A stretch of DNA of 64,000 nt from DUPU01 sp050952465 (GCA_050952465.1 JBMNKZ010000003.1:1-64000), one strand, 5' to 3'; numbered from the stretch's first letter, positions 24,931-35,134 are shown. Notes: a model not told the origin generated them from the sequence alone. Numbers and translations are program-made.

Positions 24931-25549
24931 CCTTAAGCACCTCCTCAACTTTGGCAACCGCCTCTTTTGTCATCACCAGTTTCTTATGGGACAAGATATT
25001 ATAGACATTAATCCCTGTTGCTTCAACCGGTGTAACCCTGGGGATATTCCTTAAAGATTTTATAACGTTTTCGTCAACTGCCCCAATGACCACTAATGCT
25101 TCAGGGGCATCTAAAACATTTAAAACTTGAGCCATTTCTTTCGTTTTAGGCTCAGCAATTTTTAATTCATCCACTATGACCATATTGCCATTATTCAGTT
25201 TGTCGGTCAAAGCAGACTTTACAGCTAACCGCCGAGTTTTTTTCGGCATTTTAAAACCATAATCTCGAGGCTGAGGTCCAAAAGCTATTCCCCCTTTGGT
25301 CCAAACAGGATTACGGCTGGAACCTACGCGGGCTCTTCCTGTTCCTTTTTGCCTCCAAGGTTTTCTACCACCACCGGAAACCATGGCCCGTGTTTTGGTG
25401 GCATGAGTACCGCGTCTTAATGACGCCTGGTTACTAACAACGGCTTGGTGTAATAAATGCTCATTTATCTCTACTCCAAAGATATCATCATCCAGTTCCA
25501 GCTCACCAACTTGGCTGCCCTGCATGTTATATACTGCTACCCTAGGCAT
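24923..25549 (-). CDS. rplD: 50S ribosomal protein L4
   Basis: 208 residues, with the extended tunnel loop GGGRKPWRQKGTGRARVGSS and C-terminal globular part. In some bacteria it represses the S10 operon; no such leader was recognised here. Overlaps rplW. Confidence 0.99.
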   Translation of the reverse strand: MPRVAVYNMQGSQVGELELDDDIFGVEINEHLLHQAVVSNQASLRRGTHATKTRAMVSGGGRKPWRQKGTGRARVGSSRNPVWTKGGIAFGPQPRDYGFKMPKKTRRLAVKSALTDKLNNGNMVIVDELKIAEPKTKEMAQVLNVLDAPEALVVIGAVDENVIKSLRNIPRVTPVEATGINVYNILSHKKLVMTKEAVAKVEEVLKDA

Positions 25550-25573
25550 ATTAGCCCTCCTTTCCTACGGGTC

Positions 25574-26203
25574 TTATACTGCTTTTACTGCATTTTTTAC
25601 CATGATCAGGCCCTTTTTGGGACCCGGAACAGCACCTTTGATCAAGAGCAAGTTCTTCTCTAAATCCACTTTTACAATTTCCAAATTCTGCACTGTGACT
25701 CTCTCGCCGCCCATTTGGCCAGGTGATTTCTTTCCTTTAAAAACTCGGGCCGGCCCTTTTGCGGCTGCTGAGGCCGGACGACGGTGATTTTTTGATCCGT
25801 GTGACATTGGACCGCGTTTAAAATTCCATCTTTTAATGGTACCGGCAAAGCCTTTACCCTTCGATATACCTACCACATCTACTTTTTCTCCCGGTTGAAA
25901 AACCGAAATATCAATTCTCTGCCCTAACTGAAAGTCCTTAACATCATCCACCCTAAGTTCCTTTAGGAATCTAACCGGAGCAGCCCCGGACTTAGCAAAA
26001 TGACCTTTCATGGCCTTATTTACGTTTTTATTCTTTATTGCATCGTATCCGATTTGAACGGCGTTATATCCATCAGTTTCTTCCCCTTTAATTTGGGTAA
26101 TTACACAGGGTCCTGCCTCAATGGCTGTTACGGGGATAATTTTTCCTTCTGGACTAAAAACCTGAGTCATACCAACTTTTCTTCCTAGAATCATCTTTGC
26201 CAT
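25574..26203 (-). CDS. rplC: 50S ribosomal protein L3
   Basis: 209 residues, with KMILGRKVGMTQVF at the start and the central RGPMSHGSKNHRRPAS extension that reaches the peptidyl transferase centre. Second gene of the S10 operon. Confidence 0.99.
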   Translation of the reverse strand: MAKMILGRKVGMTQVFSPEGKIIPVTAIEAGPCVITQIKGEETDGYNAVQIGYDAIKNKNVNKAMKGHFAKSGAAPVRFLKELRVDDVKDFQLGQRIDISVFQPGEKVDVVGISKGKGFAGTIKRWNFKRGPMSHGSKNHRRPASAAAKGPARVFKGKKSPGQMGGERVTVQNLEIVKVDLEKNLLLIKGAVPGPKKGLIMVKNAVKAV

Positions 26204-26300
26204 GATCCCACCTCCATTTCACTTGCTAGATACCGATTGCGCGGCATTGCTCGCTTGATCTATTTTCATTGTCCACGCATCCACGTGTACCATGATAAAA

Positions 26301-26609
26301 TTATAACTTAATTTCAATGTCTACCCCTGCAGGCAAGTCTAACCGCATCAAAGAATCCACTGTCTTTGGTGTGGGTTCCAAAATATCTATTAACCTTTTA
26401 TGGGTTCTCATTTCAAACTGTTCCCGAGAATCCTTATTGACATGGGGTGAACGCAAAATAGTATAAATGTTTTTCTCTGTCGGCAGAGGTATGGGCCCGG
26501 AAACTAAAGCGCCGGTTCTTTTGGCAGTATCTACAATCTTCTCTGCAGACTGATCAAGTATTTTATGGTCAAATGCTTTAAGTCTGATTCTTATTTTTTG
26601 CTTAGGCAT
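26301..26609 (-). CDS. rpsJ: 30S ribosomal protein S10 (NusE)
   Basis: 102 residues with KIRIRLKAFDHKILDQSAEKI and GPIPLPTEK. Also a transcription antitermination factor with NusB. First gene of the S10 block, 97 nt before rplC and 164 nt after tuf; ribosome site AAGGAGG. Confidence 0.99.
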   Translation of the reverse strand: MPKQKIRIRLKAFDHKILDQSAEKIVDTAKRTGALVSGPIPLPTEKNIYTILRSPHVNKDSREQFEMRTHKRLIDILEPTPKTVDSLMRLDLPAGVDIEIKL

Positions 26610-26669
26610 TTTTTTAACCTCCTTTTCGCCCGGTTTGTTACGGACCTTCTCAGTGAAAATTTCCGTTGT

Positions 26670-26746
26670 AAATAACGCAACCTTTCACTTCATCGCTTTC
26701 CACACTTATCAAAGTCTGAGGCAGGAAGCAAAATGCTTCCGGCCTC
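26670..26746 (-). other. hairpin and possible degenerate leader-element remnant in the tuf-rpsJ gap
   Basis: A strong stem GAGGC..GGAAGC / GCTTCC..GCCTC at 26718-26746 has no U-run and so is not a typical terminator. Downstream of it the minus strand reads GGTTGCGTTATT (26682-26671), an 11-12 base match to the 3-prime end of the dispersed leader element, in the same orientation. It may be a decayed sixth copy ahead of rpsJ. Confidence 0.4.
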
Positions 26747-26773
26747 AAAAACAGATCTAAACTGATAAATATT

Positions 26774-27976
26774 TTATTCTGATACGCCTGTCACTACGCC
26801 GGCACCTACAGTCCGTCCACCTTCACGAATAGCAAAACGTAAACCCTCTTCAATAGCAATAGGAGTGATCAGTTCGATGCTCATTTTAATGTTATCTCCA
26901 GGCATTACCATTTCTACACCCTCCGGTAGATGAGCGACCCCGGTTACGTCAGTGGTTCTAAAGTAGAACTGGGGACGATATCCATTGAAGAACGGAGTGT
27001 GACGACCACCTTCTTCTTTGGTTAATACGTAGACTTCGCCTTCAAATTTTGTGTAGGGGTTAATAGAATTGGGCTTGGACAGAACTTGGCCCCGCTCGAC
27101 ATCTTTTCGTTCAACCCCTCTTAAGAGGCAACCAATATTATCCCCTGCTTCTGCATAGTCAAGAAGTTTTCTAAACATTTCCACACCGGTTACTACTGTT
27201 TGTCTCTTTTCTTCATTTAAACCAACAATTTGTACGGTATCTCCAACTTTCACCTGACCTCTTTCTACGCGGCCTGTTACAACGGTGCCACGGCCGGTAA
27301 TGGTGAAAACGTCCTCGATGGGCATTAAGAAAGGCTTGTCTTTATCCCGTTCCGGAGTGGGAACATACTGGTCAACATTATCCATTAGCTTCCATATTGG
27401 TCCGCAAGCTTCACAATCTCGGTTGCCGCAACCGCATTCCAAAGATTTTAAAGCAGAGCCTGCTACGATAGGAATATCATCTCCGGGGAATTCATATTCA
27501 GAAAGAAGTTCCCGAATTTCCATTTCAACTAATTCCATTAATTCAGCATCATCTACCTGGTCTGCTTTGTTCATAAATACAACGATGTAGGGCACCCCTA
27601 CCTGACGAGCCAAAAGAATGTGTTCTCTGGTCTGAGGCATAGGGCCGTCTGCTGCAGACACAACCAGGATTGCCCCGTCCATTTGGGCGGCTCCAGTGAT
27701 CATGTTCTTCACATAGTCTGCGTGTCCCGGGCAGTCTACGTGGGCATAGTGTCTAGTTTCTGTCTGATATTCTACGTGAGAAGTGTTAATCGTGATCCCA
27801 CGAGCTTTTTCTTCGGGAGCATTATCAATTTGATCATAAGCTGTTGCGACAGCTCCTCCTGCTTTAGATAAACACTGAGTGATAGCAGCAGTTAATGTGG
27901 TTTTGCCATGGTCTACGTGTCCAATGGTTCCCACGTTAACGTGTGGTTTGGTCCTTTCAAATTTTTGTTTTGCCAT
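26774..27976 (-). CDS. tuf: elongation factor Tu, copy 1 (str operon)
   Basis: 400 residues from ATG at 27976, with GGAGGGA 6 nt upstream; the frame extends nine codons further without support. G1 GHVDHGKTTL, G3 DCPGHADYV and G4 NKAD are intact. Between the G domain motifs and domain 2 it has a cysteine insert, C181, C183, C188, C191 (LECGCGNRDCEACG), where Escherichia coli and Bacillus EF-Tu have an acidic stretch. Follows fusA by about 100 nt. A second copy is at 42752; the two proteins differ at only a small number of residues, but the DNA differs at many third positions. Confidence 0.98.
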   Translation of the reverse strand: MAKQKFERTKPHVNVGTIGHVDHGKTTLTAAITQCLSKAGGAVATAYDQIDNAPEEKARGITINTSHVEYQTETRHYAHVDCPGHADYVKNMITGAAQMDGAILVVSAADGPMPQTREHILLARQVGVPYIVVFMNKADQVDDAELMELVEMEIRELLSEYEFPGDDIPIVAGSALKSLECGCGNRDCEACGPIWKLMDNVDQYVPTPERDKDKPFLMPIEDVFTITGRGTVVTGRVERGQVKVGDTVQIVGLNEEKRQTVVTGVEMFRKLLDYAEAGDNIGCLLRGVERKDVERGQVLSKPNSINPYTKFEGEVYVLTKEEGGRHTPFFNGYRPQFYFRTTDVTGVAHLPEGVEMVMPGDNIKMSIELITPIAIEEGLRFAIREGGRTVGAGVVTGVSE

Positions 27977-28073
27977 GATTCTTCCCTCCATTATCATTAA
28001 CATAATTTTTTATTGACTTTTGGTTTTAACCAATTAAAAACTTTGATTCAATTTCTTGAGTTTTATCCTTATA

Positions 28074-30149
28074 TTATCCTTGACGTTTAATTACAATGGC
28101 CTCTGAAATACTTTTTGGTACTTCTTCATACCTGGAAAACTGCATCACGTAAACTCCCCGACCTTGTGTTTTTGAACGAAGATCAGTAGCGTAACCAAAC
28201 ATTTCCGATAAAGGTACATAACCGCGAATAACTTGCACGCCATTTCTCGGTTCCATCCCCTCTACCCGACCACGCCGAGAGTTTAGATCTCCGATCACTT
28301 CACCCATGTATTCGTCAGGAACGGTTACCTCGAGTTTAAAAATCGGTTCCAAGATCACCGGTGTAGCCTTTCTGGCACCTTCCTTAAATGCCAGTGAACC
28401 GGCAATTTTAAAGGCCATCTCGGATGAGTCTACCTCATGGTATGACCCATCGACTAAAGTTGCTTTCATATCAACCACGGGAAACCCTGCTAATATACCG
28501 TTGCCCATGGCTTCTTTGATTCCGGCTTCAACCGCAGGGATATACTCCTTTGGTATTACCCCACCGACAATCTTACTTTCAAACTCAAACCCGCCCCCTG
28601 GCTCCAGGGGAGAAAATTCAACTACACAATGGCCATATTGACCATGCCCGCCTGACTGCCGGACAAATTTTCCCACAGATTTAACAGCAGAGCGAATGGT
28701 TTCTCTATATGCCACTTGAGGTTTACCCACATTGGCATCTACCCGAAATTCCCGAAGTAATCTATCTACAATAATTTCCAGATGCAATTCACCCATCCCG
28801 GAAATAATTGTTTGTCCTGTTTCCGGATCGCCTTTAACGCGGAAGGTAGGATCTTCTTCAGAAAGCTTTTGCAGTGCCAAACTCATCTTTTCCTGATCCG
28901 CGGTTGTCTTAGGCTCAATAGCGATATCAATAACCGGTTCAGGAAAATCCATAGATTCAAGTAAAACTGGATGTTCCTCATCGCAAATGGTATCTCCGGT
29001 AGCTGTGTCTTTAAATCCTACTACTGCTAAAATATCACCGGCATGAGCTTCCTGAACTTCTTCTCGATGGTTGGCATGCATCTTAAGTAAACGACCTACT
29101 CGTTCTTTTTTACCTTTAGTTGAATTATAAACATATGAGCCGCTTTTGATAATGCCGGAATACACCCGGAAAAAGGTAAGTCTCCCGACATAGGGATCCG
29201 TCATAATTTTGAAAGCTAGTGCAGAAAACGGTTCAGTTTCACTAGAGTGCCTTACAACTTCCGACTCAGTATCAGGATCAACTCCCCGAATTGCAGGTAC
29301 ATCTAAAGGAGAAGGCAGATAATCTACTACTGCATCCAGAAGTGGCTGTACTCCCTTATTTTTAAAAGATGATCCGCATAATACCGGGATGAGCTTTACC
29401 TGTACCGTGGCGTTTCTAAGAGCCGTCCTAATCTCAGCTTCCGTAATTTCCTGACCTTCCAGATATTTTTCCAAAAGAATCTCATCCGTTTCCGCTACTG
29501 CTTCAAGCAACTTTTCCCGGTATTCGGCCGCTAATTCCATCATATCTTCAGGAATTTCGACTTCATCCTTTTGAGAACCTAAGTCATCAGTGTATAAAAA
29601 TGCTTTATTTGTAATTAGATCGACAATTCCTCGGAATCTGTCTTCAACTCCAATGGGCAGCTGAATAGGCACCGGATTTGCACCTAATCTGTCCCTAATC
29701 ATGTTCACGCCCCGGAAAAAATCAGCTCCCACCCGATCCATTTTGTTAATGTAAGCAATTCTGGGTACACCATAACGATCCGCCTGCCTCCATACTGTTT
29801 CCGATTGAGGTTCAACTCCACCCACGGAACAGAATACTGCTACAGCTCCATCCAAGACCCGGAGCGACCTTTCCACTTCCACAGTAAAGTCCACGTGGCC
29901 TGGCGTATCAATAATGTTAATACGAAAATCTTTCCAATGACATGTCGTAGCAGCGGAGGTGATGGTAATACCTCGTTCCTGTTCCTGCACCATCCAGTCC
30001 ATCGTCGCAGCACCATCATGGGTCTCACCTACTCGGTGTACCCTGCCGGTATAAAACAAAATACGCTCGGTAGTTGTTGTTTTCCCAGCATCGATGTGTG
30101 CCATAATACCAATATTTCTTGTTTTTTCCAGTGAGATTTCCCTACTCAA
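28074..30149 (-). CDS. fusA: elongation factor G
   Basis: 691 residues, full length: G1 AHIDAGKTTTTERIL, G3 DTPGHVDF, G4 NKMD, followed by domains II-V with C-terminal YVPLSEMFGYATDLRS. GTP-driven translocase. TTG start (30149) with AAGGAGG upstream. Between rpsG and tuf in the classic str operon. Confidence 0.99.
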   Translation of the reverse strand: MSREISLEKTRNIGIMAHIDAGKTTTTERILFYTGRVHRVGETHDGAATMDWMVQEQERGITITSAATTCHWKDFRINIIDTPGHVDFTVEVERSLRVLDGAVAVFCSVGGVEPQSETVWRQADRYGVPRIAYINKMDRVGADFFRGVNMIRDRLGANPVPIQLPIGVEDRFRGIVDLITNKAFLYTDDLGSQKDEVEIPEDMMELAAEYREKLLEAVAETDEILLEKYLEGQEITEAEIRTALRNATVQVKLIPVLCGSSFKNKGVQPLLDAVVDYLPSPLDVPAIRGVDPDTESEVVRHSSETEPFSALAFKIMTDPYVGRLTFFRVYSGIIKSGSYVYNSTKGKKERVGRLLKMHANHREEVQEAHAGDILAVVGFKDTATGDTICDEEHPVLLESMDFPEPVIDIAIEPKTTADQEKMSLALQKLSEEDPTFRVKGDPETGQTIISGMGELHLEIIVDRLLREFRVDANVGKPQVAYRETIRSAVKSVGKFVRQSGGHGQYGHCVVEFSPLEPGGGFEFESKIVGGVIPKEYIPAVEAGIKEAMGNGILAGFPVVDMKATLVDGSYHEVDSSEMAFKIAGSLAFKEGARKATPVILEPIFKLEVTVPDEYMGEVIGDLNSRRGRVEGMEPRNGVQVIRGYVPLSEMFGYATDLRSKTQGRGVYVMQFSRYEEVPKSISEAIVIKRQG

Positions 30150-30191
30150 TTTAGATCCTCCTTAACTGCCTTACCCTGCTGCTATCCTGAT

Positions 30192-30662
30192 TTACCAACG
30201 ATAATGCGCAAATGCCCGATTGGCCTCTGCCATTTTGTGTGTATCCTCGCGTTTTTTCACTGATGCACCAATGTTATTAGCTGCATCCATAATTTCTCCC
30301 GCTACTTTCTCTTCCATACTCTTTCCACCGCGTTTCCTGGCATAACTCACCAACCAGCGGATTCCCAGAGTCTGCCTTCGATCAGGTCTAACTTCTACAG
30401 GTACTTGATAGTTTGCTCCCCCAACACGGCGGGCCTTAACTTCTAATACCGGCATGACATTTTTCATGGCAGCATCAAAAACTTCTAATGGGTCTTTGCC
30501 TGTTTTGCTTTGAATAATATCAAAAGCTCCGTATACTATGCTCTCAGCAATGCTTTTCTTCCCATCCAGCATCAACTGGTTAATAAACTTAGTTAGTACT
30601 TTACTATGATAAACCGGATCTGGAAGTACTTCAATTTTTGGTACGTTACCTCTTCTTGGCAT
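30192..30662 (-). CDS. rpsG: 30S ribosomal protein S7
   Basis: 156 residues, with PRRGNVPKIEVLPDPVYHSK and RVGGANYQVPVEVRPDRR. Starts assembly of the 30S head. Lies 118 nt after rpsL; that gap has no recognised signal. Confidence 0.99.
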   Translation of the reverse strand: MPRRGNVPKIEVLPDPVYHSKVLTKFINQLMLDGKKSIAESIVYGAFDIIQSKTGKDPLEVFDAAMKNVMPVLEVKARRVGGANYQVPVEVRPDRRQTLGIRWLVSYARKRGGKSMEEKVAGEIMDAANNIGASVKKREDTHKMAEANRAFAHYRW

Positions 30663-30780
30663 CTATTTCCCCCCTTTATGCAACCGATGGCATCATTTCA
30701 ACTCCACCAAAGCATCATCGCTGTTTAATATAATGCCGATCCGCGTATAGCAGTTATTCATGATTATAACCAATTTTAAC

Positions 30781-31167
30781 TTATTTTTTAGCTTTTGCTT
30801 TAGGTCTTTTGGTACCATACTTTGACCTTGCCTGCAACCGGTTATTTACTCCAGCTGTATCCAAAGCCCCACGGACAATGTGATAACGAACGCCAGGTAA
30901 ATCCTTTACTCTGCCCCCTCTTACTAACGCGACAGAGTGCTCCTGTAGATTATGACCAATCCCAGGAATATATGCGGTTACTTCTATTTGATTAGTTAAT
31001 CGCACACGAGCTACTTTTCTCAAAGCAGAATTAGGCTTCTTTGGCGTAGTAGTATATACTCTGGTACAAACGCCTCTTTTTTGGGGACTTTCCTTAAGCG
31101 CAGGAGAGTTTGATTTCTTCTCCATACTTTCTCTGCTTTTTCTCACAAGTTGGCTGATAGTTGGCAA
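30781..31167 (-). CDS. rpsL: 30S ribosomal protein S12
   Basis: 128 residues from a TTG start at 31167 that gives the normal PTISQLVRKSRE beginning; AAGGAGG is 8 nt upstream. An upstream in-frame ATG (31188) would place the ribosome site inside the gene and is rejected. The decoding loops TTPKKPNSALRKVARVR and GIGHNLQEHS are wild-type-like, with the Lys positions linked to streptomycin resistance unchanged. Confidence 0.98.
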   Translation of the reverse strand: MPTISQLVRKSRESMEKKSNSPALKESPQKRGVCTRVYTTTPKKPNSALRKVARVRLTNQIEVTAYIPGIGHNLQEHSVALVRGGRVKDLPGVRYHIVRGALDTAGVNNRLQARSKYGTKRPKAKAKK

Positions 31168-31216
31168 AAACTCCACCTCCTTCCCCATTTGACAACACTA
31201 TAAATTTACTTTTTTA

Positions 31217-31246
31217 GACAAACTTGGCAGTAACGCCAAGTTTGTC
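31217..31246 (-). other. perfect hairpin between rplGB and rpsL
   Basis: A 12-bp perfect stem, GACAAACTTGGC/GCCAAGTTTGTC, with a 6-nt loop. No U-run follows on either strand, so it is not a standard terminator. It shares the CTTGGCG/GCCAAG core of the hairpin repeats seen elsewhere in the window and may be a processing site or translational control element for rpsL. Confidence 0.6.
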
Positions 31247-31293
31247 TTGCATTAGCATTTTTAAAACTAGATTTACATCTGAATATTTTGAAC

Positions 31294-31539
31294 TTACTTC
31301 AATATGGCTACTGAAGCTGTTCCCACATCAATGCCGCATGCTTTTCCCAGTGCTGCCATAGATTCAGCTTTAATAACTTCTAATTTTTTTTCTTGGCATA
31401 ACTCATATAAAGGTGCAACAATATGTGACTCAGCATCTTCTGCAATCAAAACCTTAACGGCTAAACCCTTTTGAATCGCCTTGATTGTCTGTTTTGTTCC
31501 AATGCTCTTCTTGTAGTTTTTCAATAAGTTAAGGTCCAT
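31294..31539 (-). CDS. rplGB: L7Ae/L30e-family K-turn RNA-binding protein (YbxF-like)
   Basis: 81 residues from ATG at 31539 with GAGGAGGT 6 nt upstream. The fold motif of L7Ae proteins is visible (TIKAIQKGLAVKVLIAEDA, and LGKACGIDVGTASVAIL at the end). Bacterial members bind K-turns and probably the ribosome. Position between rpoC and rpsL matches ybxF in Bacillus. It has its own promoter just upstream and is the first gene of the str transcript. Confidence 0.9.
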   Translation of the reverse strand: MDLNLLKNYKKSIGTKQTIKAIQKGLAVKVLIAEDAESHIVAPLYELCQEKKLEVIKAESMAALGKACGIDVGTASVAILK

Positions 31540-31570
31540 TGCGTAACCTCCTCGCATAGCACGCTTTTAT

Positions 31571-31599
31571 ATACTATCACTTCAGAAACATGATGTCAA
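31571..31599 (-). promoter_or_regulatory. sigma-A promoter of the str operon
   Basis: Minus strand TTGACA (31599-31594), 17-nt spacer, TAGTAT (31576-31571). It starts within a few bases of the rpoC stop and drives rplGB-rpsL-rpsG-fusA-tuf. Confidence 0.85.
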
Positions 31600-31603
31600 G
31601 ACC

Positions 31604-34600
31604 CTAAGATCCCTCGGCTTCTTCATGTTCTGGGGAAGCAACTTTTATATTCCGATACCTTGACATACCCGTCCCGGCAGGAATCAACTTGCCAATTATT
31701 ACGTTCTCTTTCAGTCCTAAGAGAGGATCTACTTTTCCTTTTATCGCTGCATCCGTTAAAACTCGGGTCGTCTCCTGGAAGGAAGCAGCGGATAGAAAAG
31801 AATCGGTAGCTAAAGATGCTTTGGTAATACCTAAGAGAACAGGTCTGGCTGTAGCCGGCTCTAATCCCCTATCCAAAGCCTCTTGATTTTTAGCCTCAAA
31901 TTCAAAGCTATCGATCAATGCACCAGGCAAAAGTCCTGTATCCCCGGATTCCTCAATTTTAACTTTTTTCAGCATTTGGCGAATCATGACTTCGATATGT
32001 TTGTCGTTAATATCCACACCCTGCAGTCGATACACCCTTTGTACTTCCCTTAAGAGATACATTTGAACGCCCCGGGTACCTTTAACCTTCAATAAATCAT
32101 GGGGATTAACGGACCCTTCGGTAAGTTCGTCACCTGCTTCCACCCACATACCATCACTGACCTTAAGCCTAGAGCCGTAAGGAACCGAATAACTATCCTT
32201 TTCTTCATTTTCCCGGAAAATCTTAATTTCTCGTTTACCTTTATTTTCAAGAATCTTAACTTCTCCATCGGTTTCAGCAATGATGCCCTGACCTTTTGGT
32301 TTTCTTGCTTCAAACAATTCCTCTACTCTAGGTAAACCCTGAGTAATATCATCACCGGCGACGCCACCGGTATGGAATGTTCTCATGGTCAATTGGGTTC
32401 CAGGTTCTCCAATGGATTGAGCCGCAATAATACCTACCGCCTCACCGATATCCACTAAGGCACCTGTCGCTAAGTTTCGCCCATAACAAGTGCGGCAAAC
32501 TCCGTGCTTAGTACGGCAGGTCAGCACAGAACGGATGTTGACACGTCGCTTTTCCGGGGGCAAAGTCATGACATACTCTTCAATTTTTATTGCTTGCTCT
32601 TCGTTGATTTCTTTACCGGCAGTTGCTAAAACTTCTCCCGTGCGTTCATCAATGATGTCTTGGTTAGCAACTCTACCTTCAAGTCGTTCCGACAAAGGTT
32701 CAACATCTTTTATTTCATCAATCCAAATTCCCTGAGTATCGCCACAATCATCTTCCCGGACAATTACATCCTGGGCCACATCCACTAAACGTCTGGTCAA
32801 ATAACCTGAGTCAGCAGTCCTTAAAGCAGTATCCGCCAAACCTTTTCGAGCACCATGAGTAGAAATAAAGAATTCCAACACCGTTAATCCTTCCCGGAAA
32901 TTCGCCTTAATAGGTAAGTCAATAATTCGTCCGGAGGGGTCTGCCATCAATCCTCTTGCCCCAGCTAACTGCCGAATCTGCTGTACATTACCACGAGCAC
33001 CGGAATTAGCCATCATAAAAATGGGGTTAAATTTATCAAGATTACCCATGAGAGCCTTAGTTACATCATCCGTGGCCTTGTTCCAAACACCAATAACTTT
33101 TTGGTATCTCTCATCCTCGGTTATTAAGCCCCGGCGGTATTGATCTTCTATTTTTTCTACAGCAGCCTCGGATTTTGCCATAATCTCTTTTTTGGCTTCA
33201 GGTACCTGAATATCACTGACCCCGATGGTTATCCCCGCTTTAGTGGAATATTTGAAACCCAGTTTCTTAATTCCGTCAATTAATTTAGAGGCAACGGAAA
33301 TTCCCAATTTACGATAACAGCGATCCACAATTTTTCCTAAAGTCTTTTTGTCAATCTCACTATTATAGTAACCTAATTCACGAGGAACCGGTATTTCATA
33401 ATTAAAAATTAACCTGCCTACGGTTGTCTCAAATCTATTATAGTGCCCATGCTCATCTTTAGTAAATTCTATTTCCCGCTTATTTTCTATACAAAAGTCC
33501 CATTCAACAGGTTTCTTTACGAAAATCTTTGCATGTAGATCTATATCTTTGTTGAGATATGCTAAATAAGCATCACTATAGCCGAAAAATGCCTTACCTT
33601 CGCCCTTTGCTCCATCTCTAGCAGCTGTTAAGTAATAAGAACCGAGAACCATGTCCTGCGTGGGTACAGATACCGGATGGCCGTCTTTGGGATTAAGAAT
33701 ATTATAAGCAGAAAGCATTAGGAGCCTCGCTTCCGCCTGTGCCTCAGCAGACAAAGGAACGTGTACTGCCATCTGATCCCCGTCAAAGTCAGCATTGTAT
33801 GCGGTACATACCAGAGGGTGAATCTGAAGAGCCCTACCTTCTACCAACACAGGTTCAAAAGCTTGAATGCCTAGTCGATGCAGCGTTGGAGCACGGTTTA
33901 GTAAAACAGGATGCTCCTTAATTACTTCTTCCAGTACGTCCCAAACCTCAGAACGCACCCTTTCCACCATTCTTTTGGCACTTTTTATATTGTGCGCGTG
34001 GCCATCATTTACCAGTCTTTTCATCACAAAAGGCTTAAACAATTCTAAAGCCATTTCTTTGGGAAGGCCACATTGATGGAACTTTAGTTCAGGTCCCACC
34101 ACAATTACGGATCGGCCGGAATAGTCAACTCGCTTTCCTAACAGGTTTTGTCGGAATCGGCCTTGTTTTCCTTTCAGCATATCGCTCAACGATTTTAACG
34201 GGCGATTTCCAGGCCCAGTAACCGGTCTTCCCCTCCGCCCGTTATCAATTAAAGCATCTACTGCTTCCTGCAGCATTCGTTTTTCATTCCTGACAATAAT
34301 ATCCGGCGCACCTAAATCCAGAAGCCTTTTTAAACGATTATTCCGGTTAATTACTCTTCGGTACAAGTCATTTAAATCTGATGTAGCGAAACGACCCCCG
34401 TCCAGTTGTACCATTGGTCTAAGTTCCGGAGGTATTACCGGTATCACATCAAGAATCATCCATTCAGGTTTATTCTTTGAAATTAGAAAAGCCTCAACTA
34501 CTTCTAAGCGCCGAATAGCCCTGACTTTTCTTTGGCCACTGACTTCTTTTAGTTCTGTCCGTAATTCTTGAGCCAACTTTTCCAGATCCATTTCCATGAG

Positions 34601-35134
34601 CATTGTTTTGATGGCTTCTGCTCCCATCCCTGCCTGGAAACGTTGTCCATATTTATCCCTGTATTCCCGATACTCTGTCTCGGTAAGTAATTGTTTCTTC
34701 ATTAACGGAGTATCACCAGGTTCCAGTACAATATACGAAACAAAGTAAAGTACCTTTTCTAATGAACGTGGTGACATATCTAAGAGCAGTCCCATGCGGC
34801 TGGGAATACCTTTAAAATACCATATATGAGAAACCGGAGCAGCCAATTCAATACTACCCAGTCTTTCCCGACGAACCTTAGATCTGGTCACCTCAACTCC
34901 GCAGCGATCACATACGATACCCTTATACCTAACACGTTTATACTTTCCACAGTGACATTCCCAGTCCCGGGTAGGTCCAAATATTTTTTCGCAGAACAGC
35001 CCGTCACGTTCCGGTTTTAATGTCCGGTAATTAATGGTCTCAGGTTTTTTAACTTCTCCAAAAGACCACTGCCGAATTTGCTCCGGTGATGCTAGCCCAA
35101 TACGCATACGATCAAAATTACTAACATCTAACAA
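31604..35134 (-). CDS. rpoC: RNA polymerase beta-prime subunit
   Basis: About 1176 residues. N-terminal zinc finger CHCGKYKRVRYKGIVCDRCG, catalytic NADFDGDQMAVH, bridge helix and trigger loop region GEPGTQLTMRTFHTGG, and the second zinc cluster CRTKHGVCRTCYG. The start is taken as TTG at 35134 (LDVSNFDRMRIG), which fits family N-termini and has GGAGAG 6 nt upstream; an ATG six codons earlier lacks a site. Follows rpoB by 30 nt. Confidence 0.98.
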   Translation of the reverse strand: MLDVSNFDRMRIGLASPEQIRQWSFGEVKKPETINYRTLKPERDGLFCEKIFGPTRDWECHCGKYKRVRYKGIVCDRCGVEVTRSKVRRERLGSIELAAPVSHIWYFKGIPSRMGLLLDMSPRSLEKVLYFVSYIVLEPGDTPLMKKQLLTETEYREYRDKYGQRFQAGMGAEAIKTMLMEMDLEKLAQELRTELKEVSGQRKVRAIRRLEVVEAFLISKNKPEWMILDVIPVIPPELRPMVQLDGGRFATSDLNDLYRRVINRNNRLKRLLDLGAPDIIVRNEKRMLQEAVDALIDNGRRGRPVTGPGNRPLKSLSDMLKGKQGRFRQNLLGKRVDYSGRSVIVVGPELKFHQCGLPKEMALELFKPFVMKRLVNDGHAHNIKSAKRMVERVRSEVWDVLEEVIKEHPVLLNRAPTLHRLGIQAFEPVLVEGRALQIHPLVCTAYNADFDGDQMAVHVPLSAEAQAEARLLMLSAYNILNPKDGHPVSVPTQDMVLGSYYLTAARDGAKGEGKAFFGYSDAYLAYLNKDIDLHAKIFVKKPVEWDFCIENKREIEFTKDEHGHYNRFETTVGRLIFNYEIPVPRELGYYNSEIDKKTLGKIVDRCYRKLGISVASKLIDGIKKLGFKYSTKAGITIGVSDIQVPEAKKEIMAKSEAAVEKIEDQYRRGLITEDERYQKVIGVWNKATDDVTKALMGNLDKFNPIFMMANSGARGNVQQIRQLAGARGLMADPSGRIIDLPIKANFREGLTVLEFFISTHGARKGLADTALRTADSGYLTRRLVDVAQDVIVREDDCGDTQGIWIDEIKDVEPLSERLEGRVANQDIIDERTGEVLATAGKEINEEQAIKIEEYVMTLPPEKRRVNIRSVLTCRTKHGVCRTCYGRNLATGALVDIGEAVGIIAAQSIGEPGTQLTMRTFHTGGVAGDDITQGLPRVEELFEARKPKGQGIIAETDGEVKILENKGKREIKIFRENEEKDSYSVPYGSRLKVSDGMWVEAGDELTEGSVNPHDLLKVKGTRGVQMYLLREVQRVYRLQGVDINDKHIEVMIRQMLKKVKIEESGDTGLLPGALIDSFEFEAKNQEALDRGLEPATARPVLLGITKASLATDSFLSAASFQETTRVLTDAAIKGKVDPLLGLKENVIIGKLIPAGTGMSRYRNIKVASPEHEEAEGS

